From NCBI GenBank assembly GCA_028722305.1, contig JAQYHB010000022.1, positions 22,986 to 86,985 of the forward strand: a DNA stretch of 64,000 bases, given 5' to 3'. Made by a program: the position numbers and the translations under genes. Under the pieces are notes generated by a model. That model saw only the letters and a program-made list of their open reading frames with translations, had not been told where the DNA came from and did not search any database. How positions within the stretch are numbered: position 1 is the first letter of the stretch; each line of letters starts with the position of its first letter. The stretch is from Spirochaetales bacterium. GTDB taxonomy: Bacteria > Spirochaetota > Spirochaetia > Sphaerochaetales > Sphaerochaetaceae. Shown here piece after piece: positions 56,503 through 64,000 of this stretch.

Positions 56503-57804
56503 TCAGTTGTTCCACCCGTTGGAGGTGATGACGTCATCGATATCTTTCGCCGCCTGGGAAAGCACTTCCTTGACATCCGAACCATAGATGATGTCGCGGA
56601 TGGAGTTGCCCATGGTGGCAAGGATAGACATATGGGCCGGAGTGATGGGGCGAAGATGGGAGATTCCTGCCTCCAGCTGCTCGCGGTACAGGTACAGGCG
56701 TCCGCCCTTTTTCAGGTTGTCGACACTGTCCATGACGGACTTGCGGGAAGGAATGGCGCCGTTGTAGTCGGTGATGATGCGGATGGACTCGGGCTTCAGG
56801 GCATACTCGATGACCTTCAACGTGGCTTCCTTCGTGCCATGGTCCTCGACCCCAGTGGTCATGGACATGACGGTGCTGCCAGAGCAGGTGAACACGCCCT
56901 TACCGAAATCAGGAATCGGCACGATGATGGCGTCATCCCCTAGCCCCTCGACCATTTGGGTTTATTTCCAGTGGCCGAGCAAGGAGAAGGCGTTCTCCTT
57001 CCTGCCGTAGAACCCATCCTCGTAATCGACAGTCGGATCGATGTAGCCCTTCTTCACCAGGTCACTCATATACTGATACGCGGCAACGGTATCCGACCCG
57101 TCCAAGGTTCCTGTGGCAAGACCGGTCTTCGGATCGAGATAATCTCCACCAAAGCTTGCGATGACCGGCAGATAGGTGAAGTAGATGGAGGTCGGCTTGT
57201 TCTGACGGATATACAGGGGATATTCGCAGACGCCCTGCGTTTTCAGTTTCGCAAGGATGTCCTCGAACTCTCCCTTGGTCCACGCATCCTTATAGCTGAC
57301 GGGAATCCTGGCACCCACTTTCTCGAGCATGGACTTGTTGGCCCACATGGCCATGCCGGAGTCGAACTGGGCGACGCTGATCATATGCCCTTTGTAGGTT
57401 GCCTCTCCGATGACCGACGGCAGCAAGTCATCGACAATGCTCTTGTCGAGCAGGCCATCCAGATGGGAGATCAGCCCAGCCTCGTCATAGGAAGCGATCT
57501 GCAGACCGTCGACGATAATCAGGTCCGGCATGTCGCCCACGACAGGAGCCACCTGCAACTTGCTGTCCAGCTCGTCCTGTGGGAAGTACTGGTCATCGAT
57601 GGGCATCTGCAAGTCAGCCCGTGCCTTCTCGAACAGCTTTTTGTACACCGGATCTTCGGCACCGGTCGTGATCCATATCTTCACGGTTTTCGCCGCTTCG
57701 GGGGCGGAAGCCGTCTTGGTTGCGGCAGTCTCGGAAGAACCACCTGCGAACACGGGAGCGGTGATTGCCATGGAAAGCAAACCCACTGCCAAAAGTTTCC
57801 TCAT
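56503..57804 (-). pseudogene. Sugar-binding protein of the ABC importer, interrupted by in-frame TAA
   Basis: An exported solute-binding protein starting MRKLLAVGLLSMAITAPVFA with a GGSSE cleavage region. It reads through VKIWITTGAEDPVYKKLFEK and GMAMWANKSMLEKVGARIPV to SLLGHWK and then meets TAA at 56962-56964. The same frame continues at once as TQMVEGLGDDAIIVPIPDFG to SNGWNN at 56503, the normal C-terminal lobe. Total length without the stop would be 433 aa, right for the family, and there is no frameshift. The stop removes the last third, including part of the binding cleft. It is either a very recent pseudogene, a sequencing error or a strain variant. AAGGAG lies 8 nt before the ATG. Confidence 0.85.
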
Positions 57805-57869
57805 TTTCTTTCTCTCCTTAATGTTATGTTCTGTATCTCTCACCCTTCCATACGGAAGATGCGTTTTGC

Positions 57870-58634
57870 TCACTCACCATATCGGGGAGGCAACGGCGAC
57901 CTAGAGGTTGGCGCATCCCCGAAGAAAAACCAGAAATCCTGCAACTCGGTCTCCATCATCGCATCCCGCTCATGGAAACGCCTGGCGACTTCGAACTGGA
58001 CCGACCGGTCGTATCCGACGTGCTTCCACGCGACAACCCCATCGGTGATGGTCATGTACTGGGCGTCCTTTGCCGGGTCGTCCGGTCTCCGATAGGAGAT
58101 GCTGCCAGGATTGATCCAGGAACACCCGTCCATCAGATACATGCATTGGCGGTGGGAATGACCGAAGACCATCCTCTCTCGGTTTGACCCACAGGTGGCA
58201 TATGCGTCCCAGAACTCCTTGAATTGCGTCGGTTGCTCGATGACGGCATAGGATCCTTCTTGGTATTGATGCTGCACCAGGTAGGTCCAGCCGTCAGCCT
58301 CGAATGTCGCGTGCCGGGGCAATGACGCAATCCAGTCCACCTGCTCGTCATGCAAAAGAGAGCAATCATAGTGGATCCATTTGTAGTCGTGGCCTCTCAC
58401 GCGCCGGTATTCACCGCTCCGGTAGGTGCGTACAAGATGCTCGTCATGGTTTCCGATGACTAGGACATGGGGTTTCGAGAGAGAACGCAAACAGTCTACA
58501 ACCTCTCCCGGCGATGTTCCGTAATCCACATAGTCCCCTGCACAGACGAGAAGATCCCAATCTGTCTCGGCCTTCAGGACGGACTCAAGGGCCTGGATGT
58601 TCGCATGGATGTCGGAAATCAGCAGAATCTTCAT
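57870..58634 (-). CDS. Metallophosphoesterase (YfcE/MJ0936 type)
   Basis: A 254-aa calcineurin-like phosphoesterase. LLISDIHANIQALESVL, CAGDYVDYGTSPGEV, VIGNHDEHLV and VFGHSHRQCMYLMDGCSWIN PGS-type ending give all five metal-binding motifs (D-x-H, GD, GNHDE, H and GHxH). It is cytoplasmic, and likely a phosphodiesterase or phosphatase for small substrates. It is the first gene of the minus-strand carbohydrate operon, behind a strong promoter and LacI operator. GGGGGAG precedes the ATG at 58634. Confidence 0.88.
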   Translation of the reverse strand: MKILLISDIHANIQALESVLKAETDWDLLVCAGDYVDYGTSPGEVVDCLRSLSKPHVLVIGNHDEHLVRTYRSGEYRRVRGHDYKWIHYDCSLLHDEQVDWIASLPRHATFEADGWTYLVQHQYQEGSYAVIEQPTQFKEFWDAYATCGSNRERMVFGHSHRQCMYLMDGCSWINPGSISYRRPDDPAKDAQYMTITDGVVAWKHVGYDRSVQFEVARRFHERDAMMETELQDFWFFFGDAPTSRSPLPPRYGE

Positions 58635-58655
58635 TGCTCCCCCGTCGACAGTTCG

Positions 58656-58692
58656 AGTATAGGATCGGTTTTTCAATATGTCAAACGTTTAA
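58656..58692 (-). promoter_or_regulatory. Carbohydrate operon promoter with LacI operator
   Basis: On the minus strand, consensus TTGACA (58679-58684), a 17-bp spacer and TATACT (58656-58661). The palindrome AAACGTTT (58683-58690, extended TCAAACGTTTAA) overlaps the -35. It lies between the phosphoesterase operon and the divergent sulfatase operon. Confidence 0.75.
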
Positions 58693-58762
58693 TATAGAAA
58701 TATTGTTAATGTTCTGTTACACTTTCGTATGCTTTCCTATGGGAGAACTCGAGAGGATGGAC

Positions 58763-60088
58763 ATGAACATTATCCTTATGCACACGCATGACAGCGGACG
58801 ATTCTGGCAACCATACGGGTTTGCGGTAGCGATGCCGAACACCATGGAACTCGCAAGCCAAGGCATCCTGCTAAGACAGGCATACTGCGCCGCCCCCACA
58901 TGCTCCCCCAGCAGAGCCGCCATGCTCACCGGCATGTCAGCCCATTCGTCCGGCATGCTGGGACTCGCCCACCGGGGCTTTTCCCTTACCGGCAAAAGGA
59001 AGGCGATGCCTTCCTGGTTTTCCGCCCATGGCTATGAGACCGTGCTCTGTGGCGTGCAGCATGAGGCGCGCAAGGACAGCGACCTTGGCTATGAGAGGAT
59101 CCTTCCCTCCACCCCTTGGCTCGGGGTGACCCAAGACCAGGATGCCTGGGACGCCCGCAACGCCTCTTTGGTCTGCTCGTATCTGAAAGAATCCCACAGG
59201 CGACCGTTCGTCCTCTCCTATGGAATGGTCAACACTCATCGTCCCTATACGCCTCACGACACGAAATCCGTTGACCCGGCCTATGTTCAGGTGCCTTGCA
59301 CGGTGGCGGATACCGCGGAGAACCGGAGCGACATGGCTGACTACCATGCATCGGCGATGGCCGTGGACGAGTGTGTGGGAACGGTCGTCAGAGCATTAAA
59401 GGAAACCGGACTATGGGAAGAGACCATCATCCTTCTTACGACCGACCATGGTATCGCCTTTCCGTTCATGAAGTGCAGCCTGTATGACGCAGGCATCGGG
59501 GTGGCGATGATCATACGCTATCCGGGCATGCCGCGCAGAGGGGTTGCATGCGACCAGCTCGTCTCCCAAATCGACGTGTTTCCCACGCTCTGCGAACTTG
59601 CCCGCATCCCGAAACCCGACTGGCTGCAGGGAGTGTCGATGCTGCCGGCGCTGGAACACGAAGAACCAATCAGGTGCGAGGTGTTCGCGGAAATCAACTA
59701 CCATGCGGCGTACGAGCCGGTACGTTGCATCCGTACCCGACGCTACAAGCTCATCATCCGTTTTGATACCTATCCTTGTATCGTGGCTCCAAATATCGAC
59801 AACTCGCCATCCAAACAGGCGCTCAAAGCCGCAGGATACATGCAGAGAATTCTGCCCCGCCAGGAACTCTACGACCTCGTCGCGGATCCAGGTGAACGGT
59901 GCAACCTTGTGGACGCCCCCCGCCTCAAAGCCGTATACGAGGACCTGCTCCACCGCCTGTACCGCTGGATGGAAGAGACGGAAGACCCGCTTCTCACACA
60001 CCCACTGCGCATTCCTGCACCCGCTGGAGCGATTGTCAACAGACGCGATGGCTACGACCCGGAAACCACTCCGTTGGAGGCATCATGA
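58763..60088 (+). CDS. Type I (formylglycine) sulfatase
   Basis: A 441-aa sulfatase. AYCAAPTCSPSRAAMLTG holds the C-x-P-S-R site (Cys about residue 44) that is oxidised to formylglycine, and LLTTDHGIAFPFMKCSLYDA the late Asp-His metal motif. The N-terminal NIILMHTHDSGRFWQPYG replaces the usual DD by HD, as in the arylsulfatase-A-like group. HRPYTPHDTKSVDPAYVQVP is conserved mid-protein. There is no signal peptide, so sulfate would be removed in the cytoplasm. I chose ATG 58763 with AGGA in front; ATG 58757 is possible. A radical-SAM maturase is not in the window. It overlaps the next gene by 4 nt. Confidence 0.87.
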   Translation: MNIILMHTHDSGRFWQPYGFAVAMPNTMELASQGILLRQAYCAAPTCSPSRAAMLTGMSAHSSGMLGLAHRGFSLTGKRKAMPSWFSAHGYETVLCGVQHEARKDSDLGYERILPSTPWLGVTQDQDAWDARNASLVCSYLKESHRRPFVLSYGMVNTHRPYTPHDTKSVDPAYVQVPCTVADTAENRSDMADYHASAMAVDECVGTVVRALKETGLWEETIILLTTDHGIAFPFMKCSLYDAGIGVAMIIRYPGMPRRGVACDQLVSQIDVFPTLCELARIPKPDWLQGVSMLPALEHEEPIRCEVFAEINYHAAYEPVRCIRTRRYKLIIRFDTYPCIVAPNIDNSPSKQALKAAGYMQRILPRQELYDLVADPGERCNLVDAPRLKAVYEDLLHRLYRWMEETEDPLLTHPLRIPAPAGAIVNRRDGYDPETTPLEAS

Positions 60089-61668
60089 AAAATAGTGGGT
60101 TGTCTTGGGACACTTCGGTTCCATCTGACTGGAACCATACGTATGTGGGAGATGTCCGACTTCCTATCCTTCTCACCCCGGGAAGGCAGTTGTTCGTCGA
60201 TGACTATCTGATAGCAAGCACCGGCCTCAAGCGCGTCTGGCATCACCCAGTCGATAATCCGGAAAATCCGATTTTCATTCCGGAAACGAAGGAGGAGATG
60301 GATGATGGTCTCTGCCCGATGGCGGCTCCTTTCAATGACGGCATCTGGTTTGACGACCGGGACGGTCTTTACAAGATGTGGTATATGGCGGGATGGTTCC
60401 ATACCACCGCGCTGGCTACAAGCACGGATGGAATTCACTGGCAGCGCCCGAGCCTCGATGTCGTTCCCGGTACGAATCTTGTCTGGCCCCACGAACCCGG
60501 TTACGAGCGGGATGGATGTCTGGTTTGGCTCGACAAGGCATCACGAAGCAAAGCGGAACGATACAAAATGTTCCAGTTCTTCCGCTACCGGAGCGCCGAG
60601 GGGCTAGAACGAGAGCAATGTGGACTGCATGTCTCGAGTGACGGCATCCATTGGTCAAAACCCGTTTTGTGCGTGACGCTTGGAGACAACTCGTCTTTCT
60701 TTTTCAATCCATTCCGGAAACGGTGGGTGTTGAGCGATCGGAGAAACGAGCCTTTACAGGATCCGGCATATCCGATTGGCAGAAGAACCCGCTATTGGCA
60801 TGAGAGCCGCCGATTCCGCAATCTCGGGGTATTCGTCAGCAACGAGGAGATACCATGGCTCCGCTGCGACTTGCTTGACAAGCCGGATCCCGACATGCCA
60901 AAACAGCTGGTCGCACTGTACGATGTCAATGCGGTTCCTTATGAAAGCCTCATGGTCGGGCTGTTCGGCATTTTCCGTGGTCCGGAAAACCATGTAGCAC
61001 AACAGCTTGGTGTTCCCAAACGAGTTGACCTTGAAGTGGGTTTCAGCCGGGACGGATTCCATTGGGCAAGAACGGAACGGAACGCCTTCATTCCTTGCTC
61101 GCGTATTCCTGGCAGCTGGAACCGTGGCTATGTGCATGCCACGGGAGGATGCTTTGTGGTTCTGAAAGATACAATCCGTTGCTATTACACGGCGTTCAGC
61201 GGAATTTCCCCTACGCTCAAAGGCGCGGAAACCGCCCCTTGGGCCGGACACAGCAGGAATGCCATGTACGCTGGCGCATCGTTGGGGTTTGCGACGCTCA
61301 GGCGGGACGGATTCGCGTCCATGGAAGGCAACGGGACCTTGACGACCAAATTGCTCCACCTGCCCAAGGGGGAGCTTTGGATCAACGGAACAGGACGTAT
61401 CACGGCGGAAATCCTCGATGTGCAGGGAAGACCGCTAAAAGGTTTCGACCACATGAGCTGCATACCGTTTGCGGGGGATTCCACCTGCACGAAGCTCAGA
61501 TGGAAAGATTCTTCGCCTGCCTGCCAGGAAGGCCGGGTTGGAGCGATTCGTTTCTTCGTGAAGGGAGGAGCGCTCTATGCGTTCTGGTTCTCGGCTGACC
61601 AAGAAGGGAAAAGCGGTGGCTACGTAGCGGCTGGCAGTAGCGACTATCCGGGAGAAAAAGATATATGA
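60085..61668 (+). CDS. Five-bladed beta-propeller glycosidase-like protein (GH32/GH43 region)
   Basis: A 527-aa protein whose repeats read DGLYKMWYMAGWFHTTALAT, STDGIHWQRPSLDV, SSDGIHWSKPVLC and SRDGFHWARTERNA. This is the sand-STDGxHW pattern of the beta-propeller glycoside hydrolase and phosphorylase clan. LLTPGRQLFVDDYLIA at the N-terminus gives a possible catalytic Asp, and LKRVWHHPVDNPENPIF follows. It is like many 'glycoside hydrolase family 32-like' proteins of unknown specificity found next to sulfatases. The C-terminal part (ELWINGTGRITAEILDVQGR) is a beta-sandwich. It lacks a signal peptide and is coupled to both neighbours by 4-nt overlaps. Confidence 0.75.
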   Translation: MKNSGLSWDTSVPSDWNHTYVGDVRLPILLTPGRQLFVDDYLIASTGLKRVWHHPVDNPENPIFIPETKEEMDDGLCPMAAPFNDGIWFDDRDGLYKMWYMAGWFHTTALATSTDGIHWQRPSLDVVPGTNLVWPHEPGYERDGCLVWLDKASRSKAERYKMFQFFRYRSAEGLEREQCGLHVSSDGIHWSKPVLCVTLGDNSSFFFNPFRKRWVLSDRRNEPLQDPAYPIGRRTRYWHESRRFRNLGVFVSNEEIPWLRCDLLDKPDPDMPKQLVALYDVNAVPYESLMVGLFGIFRGPENHVAQQLGVPKRVDLEVGFSRDGFHWARTERNAFIPCSRIPGSWNRGYVHATGGCFVVLKDTIRCYYTAFSGISPTLKGAETAPWAGHSRNAMYAGASLGFATLRRDGFASMEGNGTLTTKLLHLPKGELWINGTGRITAEILDVQGRPLKGFDHMSCIPFAGDSTCTKLRWKDSSPACQEGRVGAIRFFVKGGALYAFWFSADQEGKSGGYVAAGSSDYPGEKDI

Positions 61669-63509
61669 TGAAGCAGGATAAAGAATTCAGAAAGAGATTC
61701 GATGCGCGCAAACAGGAACTGGAAGCACTTTTCCAAAGCTTGTACGGCCCAAAGAGCCAGTATCTTGACCAGCTCGAGGATAGGCTTGTCTCCTTCTGGG
61801 GAAAACGGCCCGCTGGCCTGAAGCTTCTGGATGAGCAACGTGGCATGGATCCCGATTGGTACATGGCTCGCTCTGCCGTAGGGTTGACGATGTACACCGA
61901 CTTGTTTGCCGGCAATCTGAACGGCCTCGAACAGAAGGTGCCCTACCTGAAGGAGCTCGGAGTCACCTACCTCCACCTGATGCCCGTGCTGAAGATGCCA
62001 CAAGGAGAAAACGATGGCGGATATGCGGTTGATGATTTCGACACCATCGATCCCAAATTCGGCACGAATGACGATTTCAGGCACCTGACAGAGACGCTGC
62101 ACGCCCAGGGAATCAGCCTTTGCCTAGATTTCGTCATGAACCATACCTCATCCACCCATAGATGGGCCATGCTGGCCAAGCAGGGAAACAAAGAGTACCA
62201 GGAACGCTACCAGTGCTACGATGACCGGACGTATCCGGACCAATACGAGAAGACGGTCCCCCAAGTGTTTCCAACAACGGCTCCTGGCAATTTCATCTGG
62301 TGCGAGGAGATGCACAAGTGGGTGCTCTCTTCCTTCTACCCGTTCCAATGGGACTTGGACTACCACAATCCGGTGGTCCTGAACGAAATGATCAGCTCGA
62401 TGCTGCATCTGGCGAACATGGGTGTCGACGTATTCCGGCTCGATGCTGTTCCCTACATCTGGAAAGAGCTTGGCACGACCTGCAGGAACCTACCCCAGGT
62501 CCATACGATTGTCCGGCTTTTCCGCATCGCATGCGAGATTGTCTGCCCTGCCGTCGCGCTCAAGGGCGAGGTGGTCATGGCACCCCGGGAGCTCGCAGCA
62601 TATTTCGGCTCCCCTTCCCACCCGGAATGCCATTTCCTCTATGGTGTCTCATTGATGGTGAATCTCTGGTCTTCTTTGGCAAGCCAGGACGCCAGATTGC
62701 TGATGCGGCAGACGGAAGCCCTGCTTTCGCTTCCACCCCATTGCAGGTTCCTGAACTATATCCGCTGCCATGACGATATCGGCTGGGGGTTGGACGAAGA
62801 ACAGGAACGGGCGCTTGGAATCGACCCTCTTGCACACAAGATGTTCCTGTACCATTTCTATGAAGGAGATTTTCCCGGCAGCTATGCGAGAGGCGAACTC
62901 TACAATTTCGATCCGGTCTCCATGGACGCCAGGTCCTGCGGGACGGCGGCATGCCTTGTCGGATTCGAAGCTGCGAAAACACCGGAAGAATTCAACCGGG
63001 CCTATGACCGGCTCAGACTACTGTACGGGACTGTCTTTGCGCTACGGGGCTTCCCAATGATTTCTTCTGGTGACGAAATCGGACAACTCAACGACTACAC
63101 CTACAAGGATGACCCTCTGCGCAAGGACGACAGCAGGAACGTCCATCGGAGTCCCTTCAACTGGCATTTGGCGGGCCTGAGACATGACCGGAACAGTGTG
63201 CAAGGAAAAATCTGGGCCATGTTCCAGGAATTGAGGATGGCACGTGCTGAAAGGGATGTGTTCGCTCCGGACGCGGAGGTCTCGACATGGGATCCCCAGA
63301 ATCCCAAGGTCTTCGCGCTTCGCAGGAAGAAAGGCAACCACACCATGCTCTGTATCTCGAACTTCTCAGACCACCCGGAACCGGTACGTTTCGCCTATTT
63401 CACCGGAACGTACGTGGACGCCTTCACTGGGGAAAAAGTGGTCCCCGGCTGGGGGTTCGAGATGCAACCCCATGAACTTTTGTGGCTGGAGAACTGCGAG
63501 AATCTTTGA
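61665..63509 (+). CDS. Amylosucrase (GH13 subfamily 4)
   Basis: A 614-aa GH13 enzyme that splits sucrose and transfers glucose, typically to build alpha-1,4-glucan while freeing fructose. GLTMYTDLFAGNLNGLEQKV and LHLMPVLKMPQGENDGGYAV are amylosucrase-specific. LDFVMNHTSSTHRWA is region I, GVDVFRLDAVPYIWKELGT region II (nucleophile Asp) and VALKGEVVMAP region III (Glu). FLNYIRCHDDIGWGL is region IV, with the HDD of the family. The helical N-domain (residues 1-90) is also typical. It is cytoplasmic and is the last gene of the sulfatase arm. Sucrose hydrolase or isomerase specificity cannot be excluded. Confidence 0.88.
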   Translation: MMKQDKEFRKRFDARKQELEALFQSLYGPKSQYLDQLEDRLVSFWGKRPAGLKLLDEQRGMDPDWYMARSAVGLTMYTDLFAGNLNGLEQKVPYLKELGVTYLHLMPVLKMPQGENDGGYAVDDFDTIDPKFGTNDDFRHLTETLHAQGISLCLDFVMNHTSSTHRWAMLAKQGNKEYQERYQCYDDRTYPDQYEKTVPQVFPTTAPGNFIWCEEMHKWVLSSFYPFQWDLDYHNPVVLNEMISSMLHLANMGVDVFRLDAVPYIWKELGTTCRNLPQVHTIVRLFRIACEIVCPAVALKGEVVMAPRELAAYFGSPSHPECHFLYGVSLMVNLWSSLASQDARLLMRQTEALLSLPPHCRFLNYIRCHDDIGWGLDEEQERALGIDPLAHKMFLYHFYEGDFPGSYARGELYNFDPVSMDARSCGTAACLVGFEAAKTPEEFNRAYDRLRLLYGTVFALRGFPMISSGDEIGQLNDYTYKDDPLRKDDSRNVHRSPFNWHLAGLRHDRNSVQGKIWAMFQELRMARAERDVFAPDAEVSTWDPQNPKVFALRRKKGNHTMLCISNFSDHPEPVRFAYFTGTYVDAFTGEKVVPGWGFEMQPHELLWLENCENL

Positions 63510-63564
63510 CATCTCCCATCCTAATGGCGGGAAATCCGGAACATCGTCCAGCCCACCTGGATGG

Positions 63565-64000
63565 TTACGGATTCACCACGTTCTGCGGGTAACCGTCGAG
63601 GAAAGCCTTGACGTTGTCACGGGTGATGTCCATGATCCGCTGCCTGGCCTCCTTGGCTCCCCAGCTCATGTGCGGGGTGATGATGCAATTTTTCGCCTTG
63701 AGGAGCGGGTTGTCACCCTTGATCGGCTCGGTGGAGACGACATCGACCGCGGCGCCGCCCAGCTTTCCGCTGTCCAGCGCGTCGGCGAGATCCTGCTCCA
63801 CCACCAGCTGCCCGCGGCTGTTGTTGACCAGGAATGCCCCGTCCTTCATCTTCGCTAGGGAGTCCTTGTTGATCATGCCCACCGTGTCCGGGAAGGCCGG
63901 GCAATGCAGTACCACCACGTCGCTCTCCTTGTAGAGCGTGTCGCGGTCCACATAGGCGAAGCCTTCCGCCTTGAAGGCGGGATTCTCGTGCGAGTCGTTG
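63565..64000 (-). CDS. D-2-hydroxyacid dehydrogenase, C-terminal part (5' end outside window)
   Basis: The minus-strand frame enters from the right edge and ends with QNVVNP at 63565. About 145 residues of the NAD-binding and C-terminal region are seen. [40 protein letters not shown] (catalytic Arg; normally NxARG), [20 protein letters not shown] (catalytic Glu) and [18 protein letters not shown] (catalytic His) are those of glycerate or hydroxypyruvate and lactate dehydrogenases. The N-terminal half, including the GxGxxG loop, is beyond the window. The closest group appears to be glycerate dehydrogenase (HprA-like). Confidence 0.85.
   Translation of the reverse strand, partial: NDSHENPAFKAEGFAYVDRDTLYKESDVVVLHCPAFPDTVGMINKDSLAKMKDGAFLVNNSRGQLVVEQDLADALDSGKLGGAAVDVVSTEPIKGDNPLLKAKNCIITPHMSWGAKEARQRIMDITRDNVKAFLDGYPQNVVNP

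Noticed and set aside
56962..56964. Genome-wide stop-codon reassignment of TAA as explanation for the two in-frame TAA codons
   Set aside because: Many other genes in the window end normally at TAA (for example feoB, the ATPase gene and azlD neighbours), so local mutation or error is more likely.
1..64000. tRNA, rRNA, CRISPR arrays and insertion sequences
   Set aside because: No cloverleaf, rRNA segment, regular spacer-repeat array or transposase was recognised by eye. A dedicated scan could still find a tRNA.

Overview
The window looks like a spirochaete chromosome, most likely from the Sphaerochaetaceae or a close relative. This rests on a GC-rich genome with RarA fused to an extra C-terminal domain, a DapL-type lysine pathway, a TmpC/PnrA-like (BMP) nucleoside ABC operon, many LplB/MalFG-type sugar importers and several Ig-like lipoproteins. 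The assignment is by gene content only. Coding density is high and many adjacent genes overlap by ATGA.

Left end (1-2.4 kb): an incomplete mobile-element border. It holds a phage terminase large subunit running off the edge, a BRCT-domain remnant on the opposite strand, a perfect 35-bp direct repeat, and a tiny membrane peptide gene followed by a small HTH gene. Next (2.5-7.7 kb) come a TetR regulator with a palindromic operator, an unknown protein, azlC-azlD-tatD, a CBM9-like protein, a lipoprotein that appears to start at CTG, and a YbgC-type thioesterase. The operon dapB-dapA-dapL-lysA-ybgC (11.8-7.3 kb, minus strand) makes diaminopimelate and lysine. topB and two tandem Ig-like lipoproteins follow (12-19 kb).

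From 20.5 to 27.3 kb lies a LacI-controlled sugar locus: HAD hydrolase, TIM-barrel isomerase, metallo-hydrolase, ABC permease, LacI regulator and FAD oxidoreductase, with four AAACGTTT-like operators. Its transporter is decayed. One permease has an in-frame TAA at codon 6, and the second permease and the binding protein have collapsed into one chimeric ORF. From 27.5 to 40.9 kb there is mostly housekeeping: ferredoxin, xseAB, purU, an RluA-type synthase, a DRTGG protein, BI-1, rarA, an XRE regulator, DUF2179, thiN, a feoA-feoB fusion and the BMP binding protein. A 69-aa ORF ahead of thiN carries a RiPP-leader-like LSDSELDEVHGG motif.

From 41 to 50 kb are the nucleoside ABC operon, a pectate-lyase-like protein, an alpha/beta hydrolase, panE and a visibly AT-rich AAA ATPase gene whose promoter is bracketed by four 14-bp palindromes. 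From 50.2 to 63.5 kb is a divergent carbohydrate locus. The minus arm runs phosphoesterase - binding protein (in-frame TAA) - two permeases - MBL hydrolase - LacI - GDPD-like - GH13 glucosidase. The plus arm runs sulfatase - beta-propeller hydrolase - amylosucrase. A LacI-type operator overlaps the minus-arm -35 box. The window ends inside a D-2-hydroxyacid dehydrogenase.

A theme across the window is apparently leaderless transcription: eight genes have a -10-like hexamer exactly 6 or 7 nt before the start codon. No tRNA, rRNA, CRISPR array, insertion sequence or riboswitch was recognised. All functional calls come from motif recognition by eye.
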